From NCBI RefSeq assembly GCF_027887165.1, contig NC_077229.1, positions 205,121,753-205,185,752 of the forward strand: a DNA stretch of 64,000 bases, in the 5' to 3' direction. Made by a program: the position numbers and the translations under genes. The DNA is from Monodelphis domestica (taxonomy: Eukaryota > Chordata > Mammalia > Didelphimorphia > Didelphidae). Below, one piece after another: positions 1 through 11,335 of this stretch. How positions within the stretch are numbered: the first letter of the stretch is position 1; each line of letters begins with the position of its first letter. Under the pieces are notes generated by a model. The model was not told the origin of the DNA and ran no database searches. It worked only from the letters and a program-made list of their open reading frames with translations.

Positions 1-30
1 GTTCTTTAATAAAAGAGAGGACAGAGAGGA

Positions 31-272
31 CTTCTGAGGTGGCACAGTGGATAGAGAACTGGGTCTGGAGGCAGGAAGACTCATCTTCTTGAGTTCAAAT
101 CTGTCCTTGGATCTTAGTAGCTATGTGACCCTGGGTGAGTCACTTAGCTCTGTTTGCCTCAGTTTACTCATCTGTAAAATGATCTTGAGAAGGACATGGC
201 AAACCACTCCAGTTTCTTTGCCAAGAAAATCCCAAATGGAGTCACAAAGAGTTAGATAAGACTAAACAACAA
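31..272 (+). mobile_element. SINE, tRNA-derived, RTE/BovB-like tail
   Basis: Head GGTGGCACAGTGGATAGAG, B box GAGTTCAAATC, tail ATGGCAAACCACTCCAGT and GGAGTCACAAAGAGTTAG. Confidence 0.85.
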
Positions 273-689
273 CAGAGGGCTTTGGTCATTTGATGGAAGC
301 AACTGATACCAGATAGGAAGCTAATTAACAATTAAACAAATTAACAACAGTTAAACAAATGAACAACAATTAAATCAAGCTAGCTGACTCTTCCATTGAG
401 AGAGTCCATCATACAAATCAGGATTGAGCTGAGGAGAGAAGCAAGCCCAGGGAGCCCAGCTGAGTGACCTCCCCAGCAGAAATACTATACTTAGGGGAAG
501 CAACATGGACAATGAGAAAAAAAAAGATTGGGGACCTGTGGGGCTTGGGGGGTGAATTGTCACGGTCACATGCAGTCTCTTTCTCTATGTACCCCTCTAC
601 TAGTAATTCCCTGTGGGTTGCCACCCTTCTTACTGGCCCTGTATTTGTGGAAGCATGTATCCCAAGGGAATGGAAAAAAGGGTTATTTT

Positions 690-893
690 TTTTAAAGCCC
701 TTACCTTCCATCTTAGAATCAATACTGTGTATTGGCTCCACGGCAGAAGAGTGGTAAGGGCTAGGCAATGGGAGTTAGGTGACTTGCCCAGGGTCACACA
801 GCTAGGAAGTGTCTGGGGTCAAATTTGAACCCAGGACCTCCCATCTCTGGTCCCCGATGCTCAATCTACTGAGCTACCAGCTGCACTCCGCCC
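690..893 (-). mobile_element. SINE, MAR1-like tail
   Basis: The plus strand shows the reverse: 'cccttaccttccatcttagaatc', then GTGACTTGCCCAGGGTCACA and GAACCCAGGACC, ending in GAGCTACCAGCTGC. Confidence 0.85.
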
Positions 894-1114
894 CCCCCCC
901 CAAGAGGAAGGTTTTGTTCATGAGGTTTTTATTTAAAAGCCTTTGCTTTGATCTATTTGTGTCAATAGTTATTTATTAAAGATAAATATACCAGTTGGGA
1001 TTTGTGAGTTATTGTGTTGGAAGTTGAGGGTAATTGCCCTTGGGGACCCCAGCTCTGAAGTTTAAATTGTGGGGAAAGCTGAGAGGGAACCTTCTTGTCT
1101 TCTCTTCACACTGG

Positions 1115-1210
1115 TAGTTTTCCACAATAGACTGGAAGAGCCTTGAAGGCAAAAGCTGTTCTGACTTTGTCTTTGTAGTGCCAGGTGCTTAGCATAGTAC
1201 TCAAAGAGGA
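1115..1210 (+). mobile_element. L2 3' end fragment
   Basis: 'cttgaaggcaaaagctgttctg' and 'ccaggtgcttagcatagtac' match the L2 tail pattern. Confidence 0.5.
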
Positions 1211-1295
1211 CCAAAGCAGTAGTCACCATGTCAGGACCAATGTACAGGGTGTCTGACTGTGGCTGATTAGACCGACATGGGACTCGCAATGTATG

Positions 1296-1545
1296 CAAGG
1301 CAGCTAGGAGAGTCAGTGGACAGACATCAGGCTCACAGTTGGGAAATCTCCTTTGGCTGAGTTCAAATCAGGTCTTAGACACCAGCTGTGTGACCCTGGG
1401 CAAATGACTTCACCCTGTTTATCTCAAATTTCTTCCTCTATAAAATGAGCTGGAGAAGGAAAGGGCAAACTGCTCCAGTATCTTTGCCAAGAAAACCCTA
1501 ATGGGGTCACAGAGTTGGACAAGGCACCAGTGAATGAACTAAGCA
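1296..1545 (+). mobile_element. SINE, RTE/BovB-like tail, diverged
   Basis: GGCAGCTAGGAG head, TGTGTGACCCTGGGCAAATG, tail CAAACTGCTCCAGTATCTTTGCC. Confidence 0.8.
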
Positions 1546-1739
1546 AACTGAGATCTAGAGAGGGTTAATTAATAGGCACTTGCTGAATGCTTGTTGAATT
1601 GAAAGATCTGCTGATTACCTCTATTCAACATGTCCAAGAACTCAGACTTGCTCTCTCTTTTGGTGTCATTATTTATCTATGGAACCTCCAACCACCCAGT
1701 CCCTAATATTCAATATATTATCTTCGGTTCTCTCTTCTT

Positions 1740-2165
1740 TTTCATCTTTCACCCAATAGGTAGCCAAGTCCTTTCAATTTTACCACTGGGATGCCTCTCA
1801 CATCGGCCCTCTCCTCTTTTCCCACTGCTACCAAGCTAATACAGGTTCTCATTTCCACCCACCTGGACTATTGCAATAGCTTCCTAACCTTCTTGCTTCC
1901 ATTTGTTTTCTCTATCTCCCAATTATCCTTTTAGTGGTGCTGATCTAGTCCTCCTCAAACACAAGTCTGATCAGGTCACCCATTTGTTCAATAGGGAAGG
2001 CCTCCCACTGCCTACCAAGTAAAGTTCATCCCTGAGCTTTGCTTCCACCATTCCCTTCCTCACGGCATTCTATGCTGGAATACCCTTGTCCCAGATCCTT
2101 CATGGTCACCTGATTCCTATCTATCTTTCCACTCCAAAGCCTCCTCCTCTATGAAGAGGAATCTA
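1740..2165 (+). mobile_element. L2 LINE fragment
   Basis: 'cctggactattgcaatagcttcctaac', 'ctgatcaggtcaccc' and 'ttccactccaaagcctcctcc' follow the L2 3' region. Confidence 0.6.
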
Positions 2166-2467
2166 TTGCTCAAGGACAGTGACTGGTGCATAAGAAGGTA
2201 GAACAAAGAAAGTCACGCAGCATGAAAAGAAATGGATAGGTTGCCATTTGAATTATATTATCTTTCTCCTCAAAACAATCCCATGAGAACTTCCCTGGTT
2301 CTACTAGTCTACAATAATATTTCTCTTTCCAGACCACACATAGCCTTTTGGGTACCCTTTTTTTATACATTAGCATTATTTATATGACATATTCTGTTAC
2401 AAGACCACATATAGAACTATGGACAAAAAATATATCATATCACTATGGTTAGGGGTAAAATTAGGGT

Positions 2468-3207
2468 TGTTGACTGAATATATTATTTTAGTGGTCACCA
2501 GGAATTAAATTCACTCCCAATAAAATATTCAAGTCAGTTGGATTTTTATGGTGGTTTAATTACAATAGTAGGAAGAAATTAAGATAAAGAAGAGAGAGGA
2601 AGGGGTATAAGATATTTCCGGCCTAGCCTAAGCCAAGGGAAGTTCAGAGAACTCAGCCATGAGGCCTCCTCAGAAGATTAAATCTCACTTCGGCTCCAGC
2701 CACAAGGTCTACTCCAAGATGAGGGGCGTCCTAAGAGGATAGTGGTTTAGGAGGTCAAGGAAAGGAGGAATCAGCCTAACCACTCACCAAGACTCACTTG
2801 GGGAAGATGCCTCACCTAAACCACACTACAAAACTTCTCCCAGTAACCTCACCACCAAGCCGCAAACGTCAAACCGCTGCCAGGAGCTCCCAACTTTGCC
2901 GAGCCCCAAGAGTCCAACATCAATTGCACAAGTCCAATGTCTCTGAGAGAGCGTGGTGAGCGGAAGTGATGCAAAATATATAGGCAGTTCTTACATCACT
3001 TCCTGCGTCTCACATGTACCAATGGTAGCCTCAAGCTGGTTTAGGACAGCCCAGGAGTCTGTTTGTTGTTTCTGATTTGTCACTTGCTAGCACATGCCGG
3101 TCATAGGCCCTCCTCCTCACAGTTATTCTTTAAGTGGGGGTGTATGCATTCCTGGTCACTAGAATTCTAAAAGACTAAGCAGGATGGAGTAAATCTAAAA
3201 TTCACAC
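2468..3207 (-). mobile_element. Solo LTR related to the young ERV
   Basis: The plus-strand start GACTGAATATATTATTTTAG..GGTCACC and the segment GGTTTAATTACAATAG..GGAAGAAATTA parallel the young LTR (GACTGATATATATTAATTTAAGGTCGCC; GTTTAATTACAATAGGAGCAAGAAAGG). The poly(A)-signal context TGTAATTAAAC is kept on the minus strand. No internal viral sequence adjoins. Ends are approximate and no clear duplication was found, so it is much older. Confidence 0.7.
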
Positions 3208-3285
3208 TACTTTGCTTCTCACTTAGCATCAAGAAGAGAACTCTGCACCCTCATCCTTCAAATGGTTTGTTGAATCAAATCAAAG

Positions 3286-3415
3286 ATCTCATAGAATGTA
3301 GAAATGGAAAGGACTTCAGAGATGAATTAATGTAGCCCCTTCTTTTTACAGATAGATGCTGAAGCCAGAAAAGGAAAATAATTCGTTCAAGTTCACAAAC
3401 CTAGTATCAGAGCCA
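3286..3415 (-). mobile_element. MIR/CORE-SINE-like fragment
   Basis: 'ttacagatagatgctgaagccag' and 'ttcaagttcacaaacctagtatc' match the MIR core in reverse. Confidence 0.45.
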
Positions 3416-3959
3416 AGATTTTTTCCACATTTTGAATTAATTTGATTTGACTTTTAAATTTTATTTTTCTTGGTATATATTCAGAAATAAAATAAACAGT
3501 GATGATTAGGGGAATATCATACAAATTGGAATTCACATGAATAGCAGCAATGTGCATAACTGTTGTAGTCTGGATTGCAAGTGATTTGGGATTCAGATTT
3601 AGTCATTATACCAGTGGTCTTCCAATTGGTGGGGGGGTGGGGGGGTCTTGAACCCTGGGATGCTTCATCATGATTTTAAAGGGTTCTTGATCAACCAAGA
3701 ATAGAATGGGAAGACGGGTGGTATTCCATCCTTCCTACCATAACCAGTCATGTGTCATGACCAATACAACCACACCACTGGGGAGACTAGGCATGTTAAT
3801 CTCCCAAAGACCTCAATTGAGGATATTTCAATATGCTTGTCTCCCAATAGAAACACAGGGGGGTTGCTGGAAGAGAATTTCTCTCTCCATTATGTCACTT
3901 TGTTTAATGTCATCTCTCAGTGACCTAGAGGTCAAAAACCACTGAGTAAATTCAGTTAT

Positions 3960-4272
3960 AGATAAGTCCTCAGAGAAAGGAAGTTAAAGAACCAAGCCCT
4001 GGCAAATTAAAAAATTATGATTGGTTCCTGAGAGCTAGTGGGTGGAGAAAAGAGCTTATAAGTGGAGACCATGTGGTCTTTGGGGATCTTCTGACTGCAT
4101 CATGGAGAACTGAGGAACCCTTGTCAGAGGTTAGCTTCAATCCATCATGATGGCCAATAGATTAGTAAGCTAAATACCTCTCTACCTCTTTCCTACCGTT
4201 CCCTCTCTTTACTACTACTACTTTGATTTAATAAAGTTATAAAGTCAGCCTCTTCATTTTAATTATTACACC
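3960..4272 (+). mobile_element. LTR-like 3' portion
   Basis: On the plus strand: a CCAAT-type ATTGG ('atgattggttcc'), a TATA-like GCTTATAAGTGG, then AATAAAGTTATAAAG about 170 bases on, ending near ATTACA. This is the layout of an LTR promoter and poly(A) region. The 5' limit is unclear and may reach ~3700. Confidence 0.45.
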
Positions 4273-4530
4273 TTTTATCACTCAACAACTTCCATCTATA
4301 TCCCCTCCATGGTGGACAAACTTTTACCCTCTTCCTTTTTGCCTTGGTATGGCATCCTCAGGGAAGTTATAACCTAAAAATCAGTCTTGTGACTTGCAAA
4401 AGCAGTTGCCTAGATGCCATTGGGGAAAATTTCTCCCTCCCCAACTGTATCTCCATCCTGTCCCCAAGATCACCATGTGGCTACTGGTTTTGTGCTTCAG
4501 GGCAGTAATTGGTATATAAGAAGGTAGAAC

Positions 4531-4790
4531 ACAGCTAGGAGGCACAGTGATAGAGTACTGGGTATAGAGTCAGGAAAACTTGAATTCAAATCTGGCCTCA
4601 GATACTTCCTAGCTCTGTGGGACCCTGGGCAAGTCACTTAACCCTGTTATCTCAGTTTCCTCATCTGTAAAATGAGCTGGAGAAGGAAACGGCAAACCAT
4701 TCCAGTACCTTTCTTTGCCAAGAAAACACCAAATGGGATTATGAAGAATTGGACACAACTGAAAGAAAACAAGGAAAAACAGAGTGTTAC
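4531..4790 (+). mobile_element. SINE, RTE/BovB-like tail
   Basis: AGCTAGGAGGCACAGTGATAG head; CTCAGTTTCCTCATCTGTAA; tail GGCAAACCATTCCAGTACC. Confidence 0.85.
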
Positions 4791-4909
4791 AAAGTAAGAA
4801 CAGGCTTGAATTACATGATCTTTCCCCTCAAAATAAACAACCTTCCTAATTAAGGGCATCACTGTTCTCATCACCCAATTCACATTAGTATCCTTTTCAA
4901 CTCTTCATT

Positions 4910-5220
4910 TTGTCTCATCCATTCAATTGCCAAATCTTGCTTTTTCCATCATAGCATTGCTTTCATTTATCTCCTTCAGTATACCTACACAACCACCACC
5001 CTAATTTAGGTCCCAATCACTATGGATTATAATATTGCTTCCTACTTGTCTTTCCCCCCTCCAATGAATCCTCCACATAGGTGCCAAAGTGATTTTCCTA
5101 ATGCATAGGACTGTTCAAATCACTTCTTTACCCCAAAACCTTCAGGACATTAGCATTCACTCACTAATCAAATATTACTTTATCTTTATCTCATCCTCAT
5201 TCATTTCTATTTTTCCATAA
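4910..5220 (+). mobile_element. L2 LINE fragment
   Basis: 'aatcctccacataggtgccaaagtgattttcctaa' is a characteristic L2 3' segment. Confidence 0.6.
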
Positions 5221-5332
5221 GCTTATTAAATATTTAATTGTTAGTGAAGTACTAATGCCTATACAAATAATATTTATTATGATTATTAATATAATTGATA
5301 ATTTTAGAGGTAATGATTAAAAATCTTTTTCC

Positions 5333-5803
5333 TGTTAGGAGTTTGGGATCATGAAGCTGGCAGACTACCGGTTTGCACACCACAACTGGCTGTGCATACC
5401 TAGAGTTAGGAAGATTATATCTTGACAGTGTGGGTTTTAAAATATTGATTGTGGCCTGGGAACTACACCCCCCAGCACCCCCCCGGGGGTCCCTCCCCAC
5501 TACTTCCTGGTGTGGGATTGGTCCTGAATGCTGGGGAAGGGACCACACCCTCTTCTTCCTGGTATGGGATTGGTCCTGAATGGACCAATCCTGTGCAAGG
5601 GACGGACCACGACCCCTACTTCCAGGTTGCAGGATTGGTCTATATAAGGACCAACCAAGGAGGGAATTTTGAATCTAAGAATATTCAGGGTTTAGCCTGA
5701 TAGTTAATTTCAAGCAGGAGAAACTCTGGGGTTTTTGTTTTTTTAATTAAAGTCTGTCAGATCTAAAACCGAGGTTTTGTTTTTTTTTTCTTCATTCAGC
5801 AGG
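5333..5803 (+). mobile_element. LTR-like element with direct repeats and TATA
   Basis: Two copies of TTCCTGGT(G/A)TGGGATTGGTC at about 5505 and 5555 and a further GGATTGGTC near 5630 resemble U3 enhancer/CCAAT repeats. TCTATATAAGG follows at about 5639, then AATTAAAGTC near 5746 as poly(A) signal, then a T-rich tail. No protein-coding part is linked. Limits approximate. Confidence 0.5.
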
Positions 5804-6254
5804 AAATGATTGGTTACTGATGTGGGTATCATTTTTGAACCAGGTGTCTGTACAGAGCCAAACTATCTACTTCTTAGAGGAGTAAAGATGAAAATTCACA
5901 CCAAATTAGGAGAAAGGATGAGAGGAAAAATACTTCATTCAGTTACTGTAACTCCAACCTGGGCTATTCAGGCAAGATATTACTATTGTGAAATGGATAA
6001 AGGAAAAGTTTGCCAACATAATCTTTACTATTTTCTACTGAGGCTTAACTAATAGAAAGCAATCAACACAATGAAGAGGACAAATAGATCTGTAGTTGAA
6101 AGCTATGGACAATACCCACTTAGAATCTGGACATTTGCAAAAGTTCAGTGTAAGACCCAATCAAACCAACTTATCCCAGGAATATATGAACATCCCAGAA
6201 GAACAGATGGAAAATGGAAAACTATCAGCATTTATTTAAAAAAAAAAAGACTTT

Positions 6255-6535
6255 TTATGACCTTTTCCTTCTGTCTTAGTAACAATTCTAAGATAGAAGA
6301 GTGGTAAGGGCAAGTGATATGAGCAGTTCCTAAGCCTAGCACAATGCCTTACCCTTACCTTCTATCTTAGAATCAATACTGTGTATTGGTTCTAAGGCAG
6401 AAGAGCAGTAAGGATTAGGCAATGGGGATTAAGTGACTTGCCCAGGGTCACACAGCTGGGAAGTGTCTGAGGCCAGTTTTATATCTAGATCCTTCCAAAC
6501 TCCAGACTTGGTACTCTATCCATTGTGCTCCCTCA
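6255..6535 (-). mobile_element. SINEs, MAR1-like tail (short tail piece plus full copy)
   Basis: A tail piece at 6255-6310, then a near-complete reversed copy at 6345-6535. Confidence 0.8.
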
Positions 6536-6866
6536 TTGCCCCATCAGTATTTCTAAAATAAACTTTTCCCTCTACATGATCTACCTTTTTCATCTTATTT
6601 CATTATTCTCTCTTCCAGTCCAAGTGTTCTGCTATCTTTTTCCAAATAAGACATTCCATCTCCCACACTGATGTCTTCCATGTTTGGATCTACTCTTCCT
6701 TCACTGCCACCCCTACCTGTTAATATTGTTCTTTTTTTTTAAAACATTATTTTATTTGGTCATTTCTGAGCATTATTCATTGGAGACAAAGATCATTTTC
6801 TCCCCCCCCCCCACCTCCCCATGTATCCCATATATTCTCTTGCTCTTGACATTATTTTATATATAC

Positions 6867-7115
6867 CTTTTATTGTTGTTTAGTCATTTCAGTACTGTTT
6901 GACTCTACCTGATCCCATTTGGAGTTTTCTTGGCAAAGACATTGGAGTGACTCGCCATCTCCTTCTCCAGCTCATGTTACAGATGAGGAAACTGAGGCAA
7001 ACAAGGTGAAGTGATTTGTCCAGGTTCCCAAGGCTAAGTGTCTGAGGCCAGATTTGAACTCAGGAAGATCAATCTTCCTAATTTCCAGCCTGGTACTCTA
7101 TCTGCAGTGCCACCT
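6867..7115 (-). mobile_element. SINE, RTE/BovB-like tail
   Basis: Reversed: TTGTTGTTTAGTCATTTCAG tail end, GTTTTCTTGGCAAAGACATT, ending TGCCACCTA. Confidence 0.85.
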
Positions 7116-7124
7116 ATCTGAAAA

Positions 7125-7235
7125 TGTAAGTTCCTTCAGGGTGAGAACTATTAAGTTTTCTTTTGTCTTTGTAGCCCCTAAGCCTAGCATAATATCTTAC
7201 ATACAGCAAAACTTAATAGATGTTTGTGGAATTAA
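7125..7235 (+). mobile_element. L2 3' end fragment
   Basis: 'atgtaagttccttcagggtgag' through 'ttaatagatgtttgtggaatt'. Confidence 0.55.
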
Positions 7236-8544
7236 ATTCAAGAATTTTTTCCAAGAATTTTTTGCTATGTATCCCAACCAAGAGATATGGATTTTTTCAG
7301 ATATAATTTTACTTTGAAGCAATGCAAAACAAGACAAAAACAACCCTTGATTTTTTTTCCCCCATTGAAAAATTGAGGTCTATAACATAGGCAGAAAAAA
7401 AAAAGTGCCTTAAGTTCTATTTCCCTCCTTAGAAACATTCATCTAAGTCAATAGCTACTTTTGTAGCAGAGAACAAATGCAAAGGAAAATCTAGTTGGTA
7501 TAAAAAAGATGAAAAAAATTTAATGATTTAAAAGTCTCTACATAAAAGATAGCAAAAAACACAGATGAGGATTTAACAAATTGGTTTTCCTCTTGAAAAG
7601 TTGGAACATTACCACGTAGCTTAGTATAAATCTGTTACTTCCTAAAAAATATACATGTCAATAGCAACAAAGTCCCCAAGAATAAACTCGTGTTGTAATA
7701 TTTTCAAGTTGTTGATGATGCCAGCCGCTCTGTCTCGTCTGTAGAACGGCCACGCAATGCCCCATCTCTTCTTTTGATGGAGCACAACTGTGAACATTAC
7801 AATAGATGCTATTTTTTAAAGTACTTTTGTGATAAGCTCCATGATTCACCCATCTCCTTCTGATCATGAATGGTCTTTCTTAATTCCATTTGCTATCCCA
7901 ACATTTTTGCTTGCTCACACAAGCAAATTTAATTCAATAAAGTGTATTATTGCCACGCAAGAGCATGTTTTGATGTAGCTAGAACAAAAAGAGTGAACAA
8001 GGCACTGGACGGAAATATCCTAGAAGATGAGCATTTTATAACTTATAAAAATCCTTGCCTGCCCCCATTTTCTTCACCTTGCTTCTCTGTGAATCTGTAA
8101 AGACTTGTGACATGTGTTCTATCCCCAAAAGATGTAACAGTAGTATTTAAACTTCATAGTCTATGGTATAAAAGCTGTGACTCAGTGTTTTGTCTCATTG
8201 GAGGAGTCAGATGGAGATTAGCCAGCACAGGAATAGTGAAGGAAGAGAGGGAGGCCCAAGGCTGAAACTGGTTCTAGCATTGAGTTGGTGGTGGTGTGTG
8301 AGCTCTGGGAGAGGTTAGGGAGGTCTTCTGCTATCATCGCCATCAAGCCCAGAAACCATCTAATGTCCCCAAATCGTTTTGCTCCAGAAAGGCAACGAGT
8401 GACTTTGCAGTTTGGGTATCAAATATTCCTCCCTTGCCATAAGGCACACAACAAGAATTTTATTGTCATCTTTCTTTACAGCTTGAAGTGTACATGCAGT
8501 GTGGGTTCCTTCTGCAAGGAGGAGATTTTTCAAATTATTATTTT

Positions 8545-8720
8545 ATTAAAAACCCTTATCTTTGGTCTTAGAATCTATACTGTGTATTGTTCCAAGGCAG
8601 AAGAGTGATAAGGCATAGGCCATGGGGGTCAAGTGACTTGCCCAGGGTCACGCCACTGGGAAATGTCTAAGGCCAGTTTTGAACTCCCATCTCTAGGTCT
8701 GGCTCTCAATTTTCCATTTA
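8545..8720 (-). mobile_element. SINE, MAR1-like tail, inside the NEDD9 3' UTR
   Basis: Reversed copy: AAAACCCTTATC tail, GTGACTTGCCCAGGGTCACG, GAACTCCCATCTCTAGGTCT. It reads in mRNA sense on the minus strand. Confidence 0.8.
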
Positions 8721-9164
8721 AATGATACCTTTGGAAAGCCTTACAATTGACTCACAAATACAAGGGATCAAACAGCCAGGGGCAAACAGGTGCCTGTCTT
8801 TGTGGTGGCTTCCTCTCAGTATAGAAATACCCCCACTCCTGGCCAGAAATGGCTTCTCACTACACTTTTCTTACTCCTTCTATGATTAAAACACTTTTCC
8901 TCCCTAGCACCCTAAATCATTGCTCTTGGATGGACACACATTTTATAAAAATGTTGTTCACCAAATCTGCCTGCTCAGAGGACCCAGTGCATTTTGGGAT
9001 AAGGATAGGGAAAGAGGAGCATTTTTGAAAGGGTTCCATGAAGAGAGAATTATCGTCCTCTTAATTAGAAGGAACCAGAGTCCGGTTCCCAGACACTAGA
9101 ATGAAAATGTACATTATAGTCCCTATAGCACAGGGCACAGTCTCATCAGGACCACGTTAGGTCA

Positions 9165-9235
9165 CGTGCAAAGACTTTGGCCCAAGGGAAGAAATCACTG
9201 GGACAAAAAGAGATACTTAGCACTTTGGGGAGGCA
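9165..9235 (-). mobile_element. Fragment of LTR family X in the NEDD9 3' UTR
   Basis: 'aaagactttggcccaagggaag' and 'gggacaaaaagagatactta' parallel the same segment of both full copies (around 10705-10755). Confidence 0.5.
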
Positions 9236-9344
9236 TAATAAGGTGCTTCTTAATTCATGGTTTTTTCAATGGAATGTTACATACATATCTATACACACAG
9301 GCTGCCACAGGCACATGAGAACATGACCGAGTTTATGTACAGTT

Positions 9345-9361
9345 TATATATATATATATAT
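9345..9361. repeat. TA dinucleotide run
   Basis: Short alternating TA run in the presumed 3' UTR. Confidence 0.8.
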
Positions 9362-9570
9362 CTTTGATACATAAATGTATATATAAGAACCAAACAATTT
9401 GACCTCTCCAGCTCCCTGAATTTCTGAAAGTTCTCTAATCCGTAAAACAGATTTAAAATATTTCGTATAAAATATCTACAAAAATAGATAATATCTACAT
9501 CAACCAGACAGTATTTCCAGTTTGATTCTGTGGCTCCCGCAGGCCACATTCCCCCCCACCCCCCTTTCCC

Positions 9571-10080
9571 TCAGAACGTCGCCATCTCTAGCAAGGAACG
9601 CTTGAAGAGCTGCGCGTTTCTGGACAAGTCTGTTACTCGGTGCACCATTTCTTGCAGCGCCTGCGTGCTGGGGTAATGCAGGGCGGCCATCTTCGTGGCC
9701 ATCACAATGTTCTTTAGCTGCTCGCACAGCTGGTTACTGGAATTCATCACCTTGTTCCGGATCTCCTGGGCGGCCACCTGCCTCGTTAGCGTGTCTCCGA
9801 TGAACACCAGCTTGTGCGCGCTCAGGATGACAAACTTGCTGTGTGCCACGAAAATCCTCGGAGGCTGCGCCGAGCTGACACAACTGAAGAGGGCATCGAT
9901 GGCGTTGAGGAGGGAGATGTAATGAGTGTCACATTGGTCATAGTAGAAGAAAAGCAGCTGTCGGTCCTGGGCGCCCACACTGCTGTTGGGAGCTGGGAGG
10001 TTCTGAGAGGGCTTCCATTTGGAGATGTCATTCTCCACTGGTCTGGTAATTTCTTGCTCCAGTTGCTGGAACTGGCTAAT
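9571..10080 (-). CDS. NEDD9: NEDD9 exon 7: C-terminal FAT-like domain and stop
   Basis: The acceptor is CCCTCCTCCCTAG|ATT; 169 codons run to a TGA at 9573-9571. The product is the CAS-family C-terminal four-helix domain, related to the FAK focal-adhesion-targeting fold, which binds BCAR3/SH2D3C-type exchange factors and directs focal-adhesion placement. Conserved stretches include LFSCVSSAQPPRIFVAHSK, LVFIGDTLTRQV and the terminal KRSLLEMATF. An open frame from the GTG at 10038 exists, but the exon is open to the acceptor and homology covers the upstream 14 codons. Confidence 0.97.
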   Translation of the reverse strand: MSQFQQLEQEITRPVENDISKWKPSQNLPAPNSSVGAQDRQLLFFYYDQCDTHYISLLNAIDALFSCVSSAQPPRIFVAHSKFVILSAHKLVFIGDTLTRQVAAQEIRNKVMNSSNQLCEQLKNIVMATKMAALHYPSTQALQEMVHRVTDLSRNAQLFKRSLLEMATF

Positions 10081-10308
10081 CTAGGGAGGAGGGAAAAAAA
10101 AAGGTTAATTTATTTAAAATATTTTTTTGGGAAAATTTTATTTAATTAGTCAATTTAGAACATTATTCCTTGGTTACAAGAATCATATTCTTTCCCTCTC
10201 CTCCCCCCACCCTTTCTGATAATCAAGGCGCAATTCCACAGGGTTTTATGTGTGTCCTTGGTTAAAACAAAAAAGATTAATTTAGAATAATAATGTAATG
10301 GTAGAACG

Positions 10309-10960
10309 TGTTGACTAGGAAAAAACATGGGACTATTAAATAGTCAGAAAAACCATTCTTTAATTAAGGAAAAGGTTTACAGTGCTAAATTAGGCCTCCA
10401 TGCAGAGCTGCATGCCATACATCTATACAGAGGATTGAGCTCTGGTGGCTTTGGTCACTGACCCCTGGGAAAGCCAATCGTGCTGGATTGGACAATTCCA
10501 AGGAGCCATTAAAGTTTGGGAGCTTAAATAACTTTCATGGGGAACACGGAGGCCGAGGATGAGAGAGAGAGAGATAGTTGATTGACTTTACAATGGTAAC
10601 AAAGGAAAATGAGGAATTCCAGAGAGGAATAACAGTGAGGGGCTGATGCTTTACAAAGAACACAAAAGAGAAAGATCCAGCCAAGGGCTGGGCCACCTTG
10701 GTAAAGGACTTTGGTCTAAGGGGAGAAGCCCCGGGGACAAAAAAAGAGATACTCAACTCCAGTTAGGATTAGCCCTCCCCACCTAAACTCCTTTAAGGTC
10801 TATAGTTAGTCTGAGACTAGTGAAGTTGGACTTTCCCTCAGGGAGGAACCCTCAAGTGACAAGATCAAAACTGGGGCTTTCACCTTTAAACTAAGCCAAC
10901 TGGGGGTCACTAAATGTTTCTAGGCTACACGTTTGGGGGCTTCTAGATTCCATGCTGACA
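10309..10960 (-). mobile_element. Solo LTR, family X (copy 1)
   Basis: 652 bp ending TGTTGACT...GCTGACA on the plus strand. In minus sense it has TATTTAAG, then ATTAAAG about 150 bases later, then a CAACA end. It matches 56456-57037 in inverse orientation along its length with many substitutions, which defines the family limits. Confidence 0.7.
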
Positions 10961-11335
10961 AATGGAAAGATTATGGCACTGGAGATCTGGGTTCCAGTCT
11001 TAGCTCTTGGGCAAGACACTTCAATTCTCTGGCTTTAGTTTATCTATCTGGAAATGGCTGGGTTTGGTTTTATTTGGGGGTTTTGGTTATGTATGAGTGT
11101 GCTCTTACAACAGGAATCAATATGGAAATGTGTTTGGCATGATAAGAAAAAAAAGAAAAAATGAATGGCTTGGGCTAGATGATCTCTAAGGTCCACCTGG
11201 ATTTTGAAATTTTATGATTCTTCTCTTTAACTTTCAGGCTACCAGCATTCTCAGATGCTGTCCTTAAGAGAAAACACGCCTTGGCATGCAGAAGTTGCTT
11301 ATCAAATGTTGGATTGAATTAGGAATTCATATTCT

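Larger units (their letters stand above)
1..7518. other. 3' flanking DNA of NEDD9, repeat-filled, no gene seen
   Basis: No open frame here has convincing protein character. It holds SINEs (31-272, 690-893, 1296-1545, 4531-4790, 6255-6535, 6867-7115), L2 pieces (1115-1210, 1740-2165, 4910-5220, 7125-7235), and three LTR-like blocks (2468-3207, about 3960-4272, about 5333-5800). Confidence 0.7.
7519..9570 (-). other. NEDD9: NEDD9 3' UTR (left limit uncertain)
   Basis: Sequence downstream of the TGA on the minus strand. The left limit is set at an ATTAAA (7524-7519 on the minus strand); an AATAAA at 8463-8458 could give a shorter form. The block 7640-7990 is free of recognisable repeats and has scattered CpGs, as expected of a conserved UTR. 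A MAR1-like SINE at 8545-8720, in mRNA sense, and an LTR fragment near 9165-9235 lie inside. A TA dinucleotide run is at 9345-9361. The end is inference, not observed. Confidence 0.55.

Noticed and set aside
464-757. 97-codon frame near the left edge
   Set aside because: Overlaps a SINE and has no protein character.
9571-10038. A separate gene starting at the GTG at 10038
   Set aside because: It is the last exon of NEDD9; homology and frame continue to the acceptor at 10081.
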